64,000 nt of DNA. Origin: Pyxidicoccus parkwaysis. Its GTDB lineage: Bacteria; Myxococcota; Myxococcia; Myxococcales; Myxococcaceae. Below the pieces are notes generated by a model. That model was not told the DNA's origin. It saw only the letters and a list, made by a program, of their open reading frames with translations, and did no database searches. Position 1 is the first letter of the stretch. The number at the start of each line of letters is the position of its first letter. Where the stretch lies: positions 5,508,001 through 5,572,000 of the forward strand of contig NZ_CP071090.1 in the NCBI RefSeq assembly GCF_017301735.1. Direction: 5' to 3'. This document shows, piece after piece, positions 43,931 through 53,001 of the stretch. The position numbers were made by a program, and so were the translations under genes.

Positions 43931-44650
43931 GTGAGACTCGCGACAGGGATGCTGGGCGCCGTGCTCGCGATGCTGGCTGGCTGCGCGCCCACCACGCTGA
44001 GCCCCATGGCCATCCGGATGGTGCCCGGCCGTCCGGACGGCGTGACGCCGCGCGCGGGCCTGCGCACCGGGCCCCGGCTGAGCGCGCCCCTCCAGGCGCC
44101 GGAGGACTTCCGAGGCAACCGCGAGCCCTTCTCCTCGCCCCAGTGGAGCGTGGCCTATGACGCGGATCTGCTCGTTCCGCTCGGAGGCGGCACCGGCCTG
44201 CACGTGGGCTTCCAGGGCGAGCTGGGCTGCTCCGAAATCGAGGCCACCTGCCCCATCCCCTTGCCCGGCTACGGATTGACGATGGGCCTGTCGCAGTACC
44301 TCCAGCTCGGCAACGTGAGCGTGGCGCCCGCGGTGATGCTGCGCGGGGCCACCGACTTCGGCCTCGGCACGCTGGGAGGCCCCGGCAGCATGCTGGGCGT
44401 GGAGGCCTCCGTGTCGCTCGGGGTGCACTACGACGACGCGGTGGTGGGCGTGGTGCCCTTCTACGGCGTGCACCGGCTCATCGTCTCGGACCGGAACGCG
44501 ACGGCCACCTATGGAGGCCTGGCGCTCACGGGACACTTCGACCTGGGCGACGGCGATTTCATCGAGCTCACCACCGGCGGTGGCCTCGTGCGGATGCGCG
44601 GCGTGAAGCCGTGGTGGGTGCCCATCTTCGGCATCCAGGGCGGTCCCTGA
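43931..44650 (+). CDS. Outer-membrane lipoprotein, beta-barrel-like
   Basis: 239 residues. The GTG at 43931 follows AAAAGGGG. MRLATGMLGAVLAMLAGC is a lipoprotein signal (with GTG read as Met). The mature part alternates hydrophobic and polar residues with many Gly (WSVAYDADLLVPLGGGTGLH; VSVAPAVMLRGATDFGLGTL; SVSLGVHYDDAVVGVVPFYG), which suggests an outer-membrane beta-structure as in many myxobacterial hypothetical lipoproteins. The function is unknown. Confidence 0.7.
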   Translation: MRLATGMLGAVLAMLAGCAPTTLSPMAIRMVPGRPDGVTPRAGLRTGPRLSAPLQAPEDFRGNREPFSSPQWSVAYDADLLVPLGGGTGLHVGFQGELGCSEIEATCPIPLPGYGLTMGLSQYLQLGNVSVAPAVMLRGATDFGLGTLGGPGSMLGVEASVSLGVHYDDAVVGVVPFYGVHRLIVSDRNATATYGGLALTGHFDLGDGDFIELTTGGGLVRMRGVKPWWVPIFGIQGGP

Positions 44651-44735
44651 GTCCGGGGTCAACGTCCACTGCCACATGGTTGCCGGGCCGGCGCGTTGAC
44701 CGTCTCGTTGACGGGGGCGCACAGTCAGCCGCGCC

Positions 44736-45161
44736 ATGAGCGTGAATCCCCACTCGTATCAGGCGTGGCTGGAGTCCTTCGCCGCCGAGCACGGCGCGTC
44801 CGCGGGCACCATCCACCTTCAGCGCGGCAACGATTTGGAGCTGGTCGCCGCGCTCAACATCCCACTGGCCGTGCTGAACGCCGTCCGCCACGTGCCGCAC
44901 GGCAAGGGCATGGCGGGGCTGGCCCAGGTGCGCAAGGCGCCGGTGCAGACGTGCAACCTGAAGGAGGACGACACCGGCCGAATCAAGCCGGGCGCGAAGG
45001 CGGTGGACGCGCGCGCGGCGGTGGCGCTGCCCGTGCTGGACGCCACCGGGGGCGTGCGCGCGGTGGTGGGCATCGCCTTCATGACGGAGGGAGAGATTCC
45101 CGCCGAGCGCGAGCAGTCATTGATGTCCGCCGCGGCCCGGCTACCCTTCGCGGATGCTTGA
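44736..45161 (+). CDS. GAF-domain protein
   Basis: 141 residues, a single GAF-like domain: WLESFAAEHGASAGTIHLQR, ALNIPLAVLNAVRHVPHGKG, MAGLAQVRKAPVQTCNLKED and AVALPVLDATGGVRAVVGIA. It may sense a small molecule or redox state; one Cys (VQTCNL) lies in the pocket region. The last codons overlap the start of the DedA-like gene, so the two are co-expressed. Partner unknown. Confidence 0.82.
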   Translation: MSVNPHSYQAWLESFAAEHGASAGTIHLQRGNDLELVAALNIPLAVLNAVRHVPHGKGMAGLAQVRKAPVQTCNLKEDDTGRIKPGAKAVDARAAVALPVLDATGGVRAVVGIAFMTEGEIPAEREQSLMSAAARLPFADA

Positions 45162-45846
45162 GCCCACAGGAGAGTTGACGCCTCCGAGCCCGGAACGCAC
45201 GCGCGCCATCGCCGGCTGGGTGGCCTTCTGCGTGCTGTTGCTGGCCCTCGTGCTGGTGCCCTTCGCCCTCTTCGGCGCGGACGTGGACGCGGTGGCGCAG
45301 CGGTTCCTCGCCGCGCGTCCTCCGGCGTGGCAGGTGTCGCTCGTGCTGGGCGGACTGCTGGCCGGAGACATCGTCCTGCCCGTGCCCTCCAGCCTCGTGA
45401 GCACCGCGGCCGGAGGGCTGCTGGGCTTCTGGGGCGGACTGGCCACCAACTGGCTCGGGATGATGGCGTGCTGCGCGCTCGGCTACGGCCTGGGCGCGCG
45501 AGCGGGGACGTCCGCCCTGCGGCGCATGGCGGGCGAGGCGGAGGTGGCCCGTCTGGCGCGTGCGTACGAGCGGCTGGGCCCGTGGTTCCTGTTGGTGTTC
45601 CGCGCGGTGCCGGTGCTCGCGGAGGCGTCCGTCGTCTTCGCGGGCACCAGCCGCATGTCCCGGCGGAGCTTCTTCACCGTGTGCGCGCTGTCCAACCTCG
45701 GCGTGTCCGCGACGTATGCGGCCCTGGGCGCCACGGCGGCCGAGTTGGAATCGTTCCTCGTCCTCTTCGCGGGCATGGTGCTGGTGCCCGGGCTCGCGCT
45801 CGCGTGGGTGCGCCGGAAGAGCCGCGCACCCACGGCTTCACGCTGA
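45154..45846 (+). CDS. DedA/TVP38-like (VTT domain) membrane protein
   Basis: 230 residues, integral membrane. The core PAWQVSLVLGGLLAGDIVLP, VPSSLVSTAAGGLLGFWGGL and LGPWFLLVFRAVPVLAEASV carries the Pro/Gly-rich re-entrant motifs of the VTT family, thought to be lipid scramblases or transporters. Start at 45154, eight bases inside the preceding GAF gene. One base separates its stop from the stop of the convergent RdgC-like partner. Confidence 0.85.
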   Translation: MLEPTGELTPPSPERTRAIAGWVAFCVLLLALVLVPFALFGADVDAVAQRFLAARPPAWQVSLVLGGLLAGDIVLPVPSSLVSTAAGGLLGFWGGLATNWLGMMACCALGYGLGARAGTSALRRMAGEAEVARLARAYERLGPWFLLVFRAVPVLAEASVVFAGTSRMSRRSFFTVCALSNLGVSATYAALGATAAELESFLVLFAGMVLVPGLALAWVRRKSRAPTASR

Positions 45847-45847
45847 A

Positions 45848-46537
45848 TCAGGCCCGAGCGGTGCGGGCCTCACGGCCCTTGGCGCGAGCGGCCTTGGAGA
45901 GCGCGTCGGCGCCCTTCTCCTCGCCGCGCATCCACGCCTTCATCGCCGGCACCACCTGCTTGCTCCAGGCCTTGCCCGCGCGGATGCCGAGGTAGTCCTT
46001 CACCAGCGCGTCAATCATCGCGGACAGCTGCTCGGTGAGGAACAGGCGCTCGGAAATCTGGTCGTCCTCCTCCTCGCTCATCAGCGCCGGCAGCTTCGCC
46101 GCGCGCACGTCGAGGAACTCGGAGTCCAGCGTGACTTCGTACTCCTTCTCGCCGTTGGTGAGCCGCAGCCGCGCCTGGGCCACCAGCAGGCCCCGGTCCA
46201 GCGAGTGCTTCACCTGCTCGGAGTACGGCGCCAGGGTGCCCTTGGCGCTCATCTCGGTGACGTCGCCGGCCACGCCGCGCAGCACCACCCGGCCCGTGAA
46301 GAGCACGGTGACGCCCTCGCCCTCGTGCTCGACGAGCACGTCGCCGGACTCGGAGCGCCAGAGCAGCCACGTGAGGAACTCGCGGCCCAGGTAGGCCCGG
46401 CCGCGCAGGAGCGCTTCGCGGGCCTTGCCCTTTTCGACCTCGGCCTCGTCCTGCTTCTCCTCGGTGGCGACACCGTCGACGCCCGTCTCGCCCCGCATGA
46501 AGGCCGCTTCTGCCCGCGCCTGCTCACGCTTCGCCAT
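45848..46537 (-). CDS. RdgC-like C-terminal half (split RdgC, partner of 46524-47174)
   Basis: 229 residues. GGAGGAGGT six bases before the ATG. The segment LAPYSEQVKHSLDRGLLVAQ followed by ARLRLTNGEKEYEVTLDSEF and DVRAAKLPAL resembles the C-terminal part of RdgC (HLxxGxxVxxLxLxxxDxxxFxLxxxxxIxRLKF). An additional C-terminal helical tail (LTEQLSAMIDALVKDYLGIR) and a basic end follow. The gene overlaps the stop of the upstream N-half gene by 14 bases. RdgC forms a ring that binds DNA and tempers RecA; here the ring would have to be built from two polypeptides. The assignment rests on pattern, not on a search. Confidence 0.6.
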   Translation of the reverse strand: MAKREQARAEAAFMRGETGVDGVATEEKQDEAEVEKGKAREALLRGRAYLGREFLTWLLWRSESGDVLVEHEGEGVTVLFTGRVVLRGVAGDVTEMSAKGTLAPYSEQVKHSLDRGLLVAQARLRLTNGEKEYEVTLDSEFLDVRAAKLPALMSEEEDDQISERLFLTEQLSAMIDALVKDYLGIRAGKAWSKQVVPAMKAWMRGEEKGADALSKAARAKGREARTARA

Positions 46538-47174
46538 GGGACACCTCCTCCACCGCCGTCGCCGGCAGGTCCATGCCAATCAGCTCCGCCGTGGGGCCCA
46601 GCGCGGCCTCGTCGAGGCCCTCGGTGCGAGCCTGGTCCGCGGGCGTCATGCCGATGAACTTCACGCTGAGCGCGCTCTCCAGCGCCACCAGGATTTCGTC
46701 CACCGTCTTGCGCGAGGCGGCCCAGATCTGCACCTGCTGCGTCTTCAGGTTCCAGCTCACGTCGAGCACGGCGGTGCGGGGCGTGGCGCGGTTGCGCAGC
46801 ATCTGCCGCACCTCGGCCTTGAAGGCCGTCTTCTCACCGCGGCTGGGCGGACGGTCATTCTCCTTCTCGAAGGCGGAGGCCCACTTGGTGAGCTCGGCCT
46901 TCATCGCGGCGGCGGGCACCTTGATGGAGTCGATGCGGAAGGAGAAGAGCGCGTACTCGCCGTAGTAGAGGCTGCTGGTGGGGAACTCGATGGAGTCGGC
47001 GTTCTCCAGCTCCACGAAGCCGGCCGCGCGTTCCTCTTCGGACTTGCGGTCGATGGGCTCGAACGCGTGCGCCTTGAGGCCGCGCGTGAGCCAGCGCTTG
47101 ATATCGGAGGGCGCTTCCTTCGCCGGTTCAGCCCGGAAGCGCGAGAAGGTGACGGCACCACGAAGGACTGGCAT
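46524..47174 (-). CDS. RdgC-like N-terminal half (recombination-associated)
   Basis: 216 residues. VLRGAVTFSRFRAEP, ARGFVELE-like AAGFVELENADSIEF, YALFSFRIDSIKVPAAAMKA, SRGEKTAFKAEVRQMLRNRA and VQIWAASRKTVDEILVALES match the order of the RdgC N-terminal and central regions, including the conserved Lys/Arg-rich helix after the GRxxxRxEK-like stretch. A standard RdgC is about 300 residues; this stops early and the next gene supplies the remainder. The ATG at 47174 is chosen because the family's first strand starts there. Nucleoid-associated DNA binding is expected. Confidence 0.72.
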   Translation of the reverse strand: MPVLRGAVTFSRFRAEPAKEAPSDIKRWLTRGLKAHAFEPIDRKSEEERAAGFVELENADSIEFPTSSLYYGEYALFSFRIDSIKVPAAAMKAELTKWASAFEKENDRPPSRGEKTAFKAEVRQMLRNRATPRTAVLDVSWNLKTQQVQIWAASRKTVDEILVALESALSVKFIGMTPADQARTEGLDEAALGPTAELIGMDLPATAVEEVSHGEA

Positions 47175-47275
47175 GGGGCGCGGCAGGATGGGGGGACCGC
47201 GACTCGCCGTCAAGGCACTCCCTGTCACTGGACGGCCCCTGCTCCACGGATGCGCTTTCGGAGTACGGTTCGCGC

Positions 47276-47950
47276 ATGGTCCGCTTCCTCGCCGTGTTGA
47301 TGGTGTGTGCGCTCCTGCCCCGGTGGGCGCTCGCTCAGGACATCGCCGCTCCCGCGCCCAAGGATGAACCGGTGCTGGCGCCGCCGCTCGTCCCCGCACC
47401 CGAGCAGGTGGAGCCGGAGCCCTTCGTCCCGGTGGCCGGACCGCCCGAGGCATTGCAGGCCTCGGAGGGAATGCCGGCGGTGCCGCGAATCCTGCTGGAG
47501 ACGGTGGCGGGAGGCGCGGGCATGGCGGTGGTGGGCACGGGCGGCTTCGCGCTCGGAGTCGTGACGACGGAGTGCGACCTGTTCGAGACGGACTGCTCGG
47601 CGGCGTTCATCATGGGCCTGTCCGGCATGGTGCTCGGCTCGGCGATTGGAACGTGGAGCTCCGGCAGCCTGATGAAGGGCCGGGGCGGGTTCTTCAGCAC
47701 GATGTTGGGCGCCATCCTCGGCACGGGCGCGGGGATCCTCATGCTGGCGGTGGAAGACGACACGCTGGGCGCCATCGGCTTGTTGGGCATGCCCACCGTC
47801 GGCGCGGTGCTGGGCTACGAGCTGTCGGGGAGCGTGGGCTCGTCGCCCGATTCGCACTTCTCGCTGACGAAGGAGCGCGCGCCCGTGGTGCCCTCGTTCG
47901 GCACCACGCCGCATGGCGGCTTCGTGGGTGGCATCTCCGGGCGGTTCTGA
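47276..47950 (+). CDS. Exported Gly-rich membrane protein, unknown
   Basis: 224 residues. Signal peptide FLAVLMVCALLPRWALAQ, a Pro/Glu-rich linker, then hydrophobic Gly-rich segments (GGAGMAVVGTGGFALGVVTT; AAFIMGLSGMVLGSAIGTW; TMLGAILGTGAGILMLAV; IGLLGMPTVGAVLGYEL) resembling the glycine-zipper-type membrane modules common in myxobacterial hypothetical proteins. Two close Cys (ECDLFETDC) may form a disulfide. Divergent from the rdgC-like pair. The function is unknown. Confidence 0.72.
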   Translation: MVRFLAVLMVCALLPRWALAQDIAAPAPKDEPVLAPPLVPAPEQVEPEPFVPVAGPPEALQASEGMPAVPRILLETVAGGAGMAVVGTGGFALGVVTTECDLFETDCSAAFIMGLSGMVLGSAIGTWSSGSLMKGRGGFFSTMLGAILGTGAGILMLAVEDDTLGAIGLLGMPTVGAVLGYELSGSVGSSPDSHFSLTKERAPVVPSFGTTPHGGFVGGISGRF

Positions 47951-48129
47951 AACAACAGCAACGAAGGTGTGCGCACGGGGGCGAGCTCCGCCTGTTCACG
48001 GCCCGACGCTAGCGGCGCTCCAGGGGCCCGCTCCCCCGCTCTGTTTCATTTCAACCGCGCGCGTCCTCATGGCACAGGGCAGTCTGCGTCGCCAGACAGC
48101 TCAGCCCGCCCTGGCAGAAGACCCCCCGC

Positions 48130-51100
48130 GTGAAACACCCCGCATCCCATCCCGAGAGCGCTTCTGGTGGCGAGCTGGGCGCCCTGCTTCGCTCCCATGA
48201 CTGGAGCACCACGAAGCTCGGCCCCATCGAGTCCTGGCCCCGAAGCCTGAGGACCTACGTCTCCATGATTCTGGAGATGCCCGCCCCCGCCATCATCTTC
48301 TGGGGCGACGAGCTGGTGCAGCTCTACAACGACGGCTACGCCGTCATCATGGGCCCACGGCACCCGAAGTACCTCGGCGCGACCTACCGCGAGTGCTGGC
48401 CGGACACCTATCCCGTCATCCACCCCTGGATGCGGCGGGTGCTGGAGAAGGGCGAGGTCATCCAGGTCGAGAAGACCTTCTTCCTCCTCACCCGGTACGG
48501 CTTCAACGAGGAGGCCTACTTCACCTTCGACTTCAGCCCGCTGCGCGATGACGAAGGCGCCATCGCCGGAATCCTCCAGCCCGTCTTCGAAGTCACCGCC
48601 GTGGTGCTGGGCGAGCGCCGCCTGGGGACACTCCGCGCCATCACGCCCGGAGCCGACGCGCCGGGAGGCGCGACGCAGGCGGCCATCCACGCGCTGGCCG
48701 GCAACGCGAAGGACATCCCCTTCGCGCTCATCCTCCTCTGGAACAAGGACACACGGCGGCTGGAGCTCACGGCGAGCACGGGGCTCGAGGGCCTCCTGGA
48801 GCTCGGCGCGGCGAGCCTCGAGCGCATCACCGGGGCCGCGCACCAGGCCGTGGAGTCGAACGCGCCGGTGATGCTCGACTCCGTGGAAGCGCTCCTCGGG
48901 GGCCGCCACTTCGGGCCCTGGCCCGAGGCCACCGAGAAGGCGCTCGCCCTGCCCATGCGGCGCACGGGCGCGGACGACCTGCGCGGCGTCGTCGTCCTGG
49001 GCATCAGCCCCCGGCTCCGCTTCGACGGCACGTACCGCCAGTTCTTCGAGGACCTCGCGCGCGAGCTGGCCACCCAGCTCGCCGTGGAGCAGGAGAAGCG
49101 CGCGGAGCGGGAGACCTTCGCTCGCGAGCAGGCCGCCCGCGCGCAGGCCGAGGCGGAGGTGGCCCGGCGGGCCCAGGCCGAGGCCGCGCTGCGCGCCAGC
49201 GAGGAGCGGCTGCGCATGGCGCTCGAAGCCGGCCAGCTCGGCGTCGTCGAGCTGCAACACGCGCGCGGCGTCCTGGAGTGGGACGAGCGGGCGCTCCAGC
49301 TCATCGGCCTGCCAGCGGGCCGTGCACCCACGGTGGCGGAGGCCGTCTCGCGAATCCTCCCCGAGGACGTGGACCGGGCGAAGCCCATCATCGAGCGGGC
49401 GCTGCGCCCGGGCGCGGGAGCGGCACGGCTGGAGTGCCGCGTGCGGGGATGGGACGGCGTGGAGCGCTCCATCCTCGCCATGGTGAAGACGCACTTCGAT
49501 GAGCACGGGCAGCCGGACCGCGTCATCGGCACGCTGCAGGACGTGACGGAGCAGCGCGACGCGGAGCTGGAGCGCGAGCGGCTGGCGACCATCGTCGAGC
49601 AGTCCACCGACTTCATCGGCGTGGGCGACATGAACGGCCAGGCGCAGTGGGTGAACGAAGGGGGGCGCCGCCTCCTCGGCCTGGAGCGGCACGAGGACGT
49701 GACGCGGTACCACATGCGCGACTTCTTCCTGCCGGAGGACCTGCCGCACGTGGAGAGCCACATCGCCCCCACGATTCTCAACGGCGGCCGCTGGGAGGGC
49801 GAGTTCCGCTTCCGGCACTTCCAGACGGGAGCGCCCATCCCCGCGCAGTACAACGCCTTCGCGCTGCTGGAGTCGGGGACGCAGCGGCAGATTGGCATTG
49901 CCACCGTCAGCCGGGACATCCGCGAGCAGAAGCGACTGGAGGCGGAGCGGGAGCGGCTGCTCGCACGGGAGCGCGCGGCGCGAGAGGAGGCGGAGGAGGC
50001 CAACCAGCTCAAGGACGAGTTCCTCGCCACCGTCTCGCACGAGCTGCGCACGCCGCTGACGGCGGTGCTGGGCTGGGTGCAGTTGCTGCGCTCGGGGGCG
50101 CTGGCGCCGGACAAGCGCGAGCGGGCGCTCGCCACGGTGGAGCGCAACGCGCGCGCACAGGGGCAGCTCATCGAGGACCTGCTCGACGTGAGCCGCATCA
50201 TGACGGGCAAGCTGAGGCTGGAGGTGTCGTCCGTCGAGGTGAGCCAGGTCGTCGAGGCGGCGCTCGAATCGATGCGGCCCGCGGCCGAGGCGAAGGGCAT
50301 CCGCATCCAGGCCGCGCTGGACTCGGGCGGGAGCATCATGGGCGATGCGAGCCGCTTGCAGCAGGTGGTGTGGAACCTGCTGTCCAACGCGGTGAAGTTC
50401 ACGCCGAAGGGCGGCCGCGTGCAGGTGTTGGTGGAGCGGCGTGAATCGTCGGTGGAGATTTCCGTCGCGGACACGGGCCAGGGCATCTCCGCGCAGTTCC
50501 TTCCCCACGTCTTCGAGCGCTTTCGTCAGGCCGACGGCAGCACCACGCGCCAGGCGGGCGGGCTCGGGCTGGGACTGGCCGTCGTCCGTCACCTCGTCGA
50601 GCTGCACGGGGGCACCGTCTCGGCGGCGAGCGAAGGCGAGAGCAAGGGCGCCACCTTCGTCGTCACCCTGCCCCAGGCGGTGACGCAGCGGCGCGAGGTG
50701 CTGGTGCCGCCGTCCCTGCGAGGGCCGCTGCTGGCACAGGACGTCCCCTGCCCTCCTCAGCTCGCGGGGCTGCGGCTGCTCGTCGTCGACGACGAGGAGG
50801 ACACGCGGGAGTTGCTTCGCAGCCTGCTGGAGACGTGCGGCGTCATCGTCACCACGGCCGGCTCGGCGGAAGAGGCGCTGTCCCTGCTGCGGCGCGAGCC
50901 CCATGACGCACTCGTCTCCGACATCGGCATGCCCATGGAGGACGGCTACCGCTTCATCTCCCGGGTGCGCGCGCTGTCGCGCGAGCAGGGCGGCGACATT
51001 CCGGCGGTGGCCCTCACGGCCTACACCCGCATGGAGGACCGGACGCGCGCGTTGCTCGCCGGGTTCAACTCCCACGTGCCCAAGCCCATCGAGCCCGTGG

Positions 51101-51156
51101 AGTTGCTGGCCGTCATCGCGGCCCTCGTGACGCGGCGGGCGGCCACGCGCGCGTGA
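48130..51156 (+). CDS. PAS/GAF hybrid histidine kinase with C-terminal receiver
   Basis: 1008 residues, no membrane segment. Domains: an N-terminal PAS-like unit (GPIESWPRSLRTYVSMILEM; IIFWGDELVQLYNDGYAVIM), a GAF domain (about 165-310), a coiled coil, two PAS units (about 365-480, 485-605), HisKA (LATVSHELRTPLTAVLGWVQ), HATPase_c (NLLSNAVKFTPKGG; GLGLGLAVVRHLVELHGG) and a receiver (LRLLVVDDEEDTRELLRS; ALVSDIGMPMEDGYRF). GTG start at 48130 with a weak ribosome site. The stop is one base from the convergent TetR gene. A global or redox signal is possible, undetermined. Confidence 0.9.
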   Translation: MKHPASHPESASGGELGALLRSHDWSTTKLGPIESWPRSLRTYVSMILEMPAPAIIFWGDELVQLYNDGYAVIMGPRHPKYLGATYRECWPDTYPVIHPWMRRVLEKGEVIQVEKTFFLLTRYGFNEEAYFTFDFSPLRDDEGAIAGILQPVFEVTAVVLGERRLGTLRAITPGADAPGGATQAAIHALAGNAKDIPFALILLWNKDTRRLELTASTGLEGLLELGAASLERITGAAHQAVESNAPVMLDSVEALLGGRHFGPWPEATEKALALPMRRTGADDLRGVVVLGISPRLRFDGTYRQFFEDLARELATQLAVEQEKRAERETFAREQAARAQAEAEVARRAQAEAALRASEERLRMALEAGQLGVVELQHARGVLEWDERALQLIGLPAGRAPTVAEAVSRILPEDVDRAKPIIERALRPGAGAARLECRVRGWDGVERSILAMVKTHFDEHGQPDRVIGTLQDVTEQRDAELERERLATIVEQSTDFIGVGDMNGQAQWVNEGGRRLLGLERHEDVTRYHMRDFFLPEDLPHVESHIAPTILNGGRWEGEFRFRHFQTGAPIPAQYNAFALLESGTQRQIGIATVSRDIREQKRLEAERERLLARERAAREEAEEANQLKDEFLATVSHELRTPLTAVLGWVQLLRSGALAPDKRERALATVERNARAQGQLIEDLLDVSRIMTGKLRLEVSSVEVSQVVEAALESMRPAAEAKGIRIQAALDSGGSIMGDASRLQQVVWNLLSNAVKFTPKGGRVQVLVERRESSVEISVADTGQGISAQFLPHVFERFRQADGSTTRQAGGLGLGLAVVRHLVELHGGTVSAASEGESKGATFVVTLPQAVTQRREVLVPPSLRGPLLAQDVPCPPQLAGLRLLVVDDEEDTRELLRSLLETCGVIVTTAGSAEEALSLLRREPHDALVSDIGMPMEDGYRFISRVRALSREQGGDIPAVALTAYTRMEDRTRALLAGFNSHVPKPIEPVELLAVIAALVTRRAATRA

Positions 51157-51157
51157 C

Positions 51158-51760
51158 TCAGGCCTTCTTCGACAGCCAGCTCACGATGAGCGAAGCCAGC
51201 GTCGCGGCGGCGGTGGCCTCGTCGACGCGGCCCCGGAGCATGTCGCGGGAAATCGCCTCCGCCGCGCCGATGATTCCCACGCAGCGCAGGTGGAGCTCGT
51301 CCTTCTTCAGGTCCGAGTACGGCGCGAGCGCGTCGCGGTAGAGGGCCACGTAGCTGTCGAGCAATTCCCGGTGGAAGGTCTCCATCTCCTCGTCACCGCG
51401 CAGCGCCGCCGAGATGGCGTGCCACTCCGGCCCCGCCCCCGTGTAGCACTGCATGTACGCGGTGCTCATCACCCGCGCGACATCCTCCAGTCGCTTCCGC
51501 GTGCGCTTGAGCGCCTCCAGTAGCGCCGCAACCTGACGGGCGTCGATCTGCTCGTAGAGCGCAATCAGCAGGCCGGAGCGCGTCTTGAAGTGCTCGTAGG
51601 CAATGGGCTTGCTCACGCCGGCCCGCTCGGCCAGGTAGCCGAGCGTCAGCGCATCCGTCCCCTCCTCGCGCACGACGGCCTGCGCGATGTCGAGCAGCTG
51701 CTCGCGCCGCTGCGCCTTCGTCAGCTTCTTCGCCGGGGTCTCACTCATGGCTCGGGGCAT
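51158..51760 (-). CDS. TetR-family repressor, likely regulator of the adjacent NAD(P)-binding paralogs
   Basis: About 200 residues. The N-terminal helix-turn-helix is canonical: RREQLLDIAQAVVREEGTDA, LTLGYLAERAGVSKPIAYEH and FKTRSGLLIALYEQ. The ligand domain follows (YMQCYTGAGPEWHAISAALR). The ATG at 51760 has AAGGGG upstream; 51748 is an alternative. It diverges from the first of two tandem NAD(P)-binding genes, and the space between holds a 29-bp site repeated before the second one, strongly suggesting that this protein binds both. Confidence 0.9.
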   Translation of the reverse strand: MPRAMSETPAKKLTKAQRREQLLDIAQAVVREEGTDALTLGYLAERAGVSKPIAYEHFKTRSGLLIALYEQIDARQVAALLEALKRTRKRLEDVARVMSTAYMQCYTGAGPEWHAISAALRGDEEMETFHRELLDSYVALYRDALAPYSDLKKDELHLRCVGIIGAAEAISRDMLRGRVDEATAAATLASLIVSWLSKKA

Positions 51761-51804
51761 TTCGTAATGCCCCTTCGTGGCCTCCTCCAAGAAAACGTGG
51801 CGAA

Positions 51805-51833
51805 CCTACCATTGGTAACTTACTAGTCGTAAG
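51805..51833. promoter_or_regulatory. Putative TetR operator, copy 1
   Basis: CCTACC-ATTG-GTAAC followed by TTACTAGTCGTAAG. It contains two partly palindromic half-site pairs (TACC-ATT-GGTA; CTTAC-TAGTC-GTAAG) and aligns with copy 2 at 52934-52962. Lies between the divergent TetR gene and the first dehydrogenase-like gene. Confidence 0.65.
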
Positions 51834-51886
51834 GAAGCGCCAAACCCCACCCGCCCTGCCCCACCCGGCAGAGGAGCGTCACCGTC

Positions 51887-52897
51887 ATGTCCGCGCACAC
51901 GCAGAGACCCGTCCTCATCGTTGGAGGCTCCGGAATCGTCGGCTCACAGGCCGCCAGGACTCTTCGCCGGTTGCACCCGACATTGCCCATCACCATCGGA
52001 GGGAGAGACCTCGACAAAGCCCATGCCGTCGCGAAGGACCTCGGCAACGCGGACGCGGTGCGGGTCGACCTGGAGCGTCGCGATCTGGGCCAGCCCGAGG
52101 GCCGGGCCTTCAGCGCCGTGGTCATGTTCGTCAAGGACGACACCCTCAACTCCATGCGGTACGCGCAGGCGAAGGGACTGCCGTACCTGAGCATCTCCAC
52201 GGGCCTCTTCGAGGTGGGCCCTGAAGTCGGGCAGTACATCCACCAGCCCGCGAGCGCGCCCATCCTCATGGACAGTACCTGGCTTGCCGGAGCAGCCACG
52301 CTGCCAACGCTCCATTTCGCCCGCGAGTTCGAGACGCTCGACGCCATCCACCTCATGGGCGTGCTCGACGAGCAGGACCTCGGCGGCCCCGCGGCGTATG
52401 TCGACTACGAGCGGCAGACGAAGTCCTCGCCGAGCGCGCTCCTCCTCCAGGATGGCAGGTGGCGCTGGGTCAACGGCGCGGAGGCGACGCGCACCTTCAT
52501 CGGCGTGGACGGACGCGAGCTTCAAGGCCAGGCCTACTCGCTGCTCGACGTCCTCGGCCTCGCCTCGGCGACCGACGCAAAGACCATCCGCTTCGACTTC
52601 GTGCTGGGCGAGTCCTCCGCGCGCCGACGTGGCGAGCCCTTCTCGACGGAAATCATCATCGAGCTCACCGGGCAGAAGCATGACGGGACTCGCGGCCAGG
52701 TCCGCCACGAGCTCATCCATCCCCAGGGACAAGCCCCTGTGACGGCGCTGGGCGTCGCGGTCGCCGTCGAGCGGCTGCTCGGCCTCGCGGGTGGACCTCC
52801 GGTACCGCCGGGGCTCTACCTGCCCCACGTCCTCATCGACCCGGCGTACATGGTCCGTCGTCTGGAAGAGTTCGGCATGCGCATCCGCCGCGCGTAG
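51887..52897 (+). CDS. NAD(P)-binding saccharopine dehydrogenase-like protein, paralog A
   Basis: 336 residues. A Rossmann nucleotide-binding start (RPVLIVGGSGIVGSQAARTL) and downstream segments (RFAREFETLDAIHLMGVL; VRHELIHPQGQAPVTALGVA; VERLLGLAGGPPVPPGLYL) place it in the saccharopine dehydrogenase-like group of oxidoreductases. Paralog B follows 104 bases later. Probably repressed by the divergent TetR protein. Substrate unknown. Confidence 0.83.
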   Translation: MSAHTQRPVLIVGGSGIVGSQAARTLRRLHPTLPITIGGRDLDKAHAVAKDLGNADAVRVDLERRDLGQPEGRAFSAVVMFVKDDTLNSMRYAQAKGLPYLSISTGLFEVGPEVGQYIHQPASAPILMDSTWLAGAATLPTLHFAREFETLDAIHLMGVLDEQDLGGPAAYVDYERQTKSSPSALLLQDGRWRWVNGAEATRTFIGVDGRELQGQAYSLLDVLGLASATDAKTIRFDFVLGESSARRRGEPFSTEIIIELTGQKHDGTRGQVRHELIHPQGQAPVTALGVAVAVERLLGLAGGPPVPPGLYLPHVLIDPAYMVRRLEEFGMRIRRA

Positions 52898-52933
52898 TCC
52901 CCGGCGACGTCTGTCTTTGCCGCAGCTGCAATA

Positions 52934-52962
52934 CCTACCCTCCGTAACCTACCCACCGTAGA
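52934..52962. promoter_or_regulatory. Putative TetR operator, copy 2
   Basis: CCTACC-CTCC-GTAAC followed by CTACC-CACC-GTAGA. It shares the CCTACC-N4-GTAAC-YTAC core and spacing with copy 1 at 51805-51833. It sits 39 bases before paralog B. Confidence 0.6.
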
Positions 52963-53001
52963 CACAGCCCTGGTCCCACGGACCAGAGGAGCGCATCCGT
53001 C

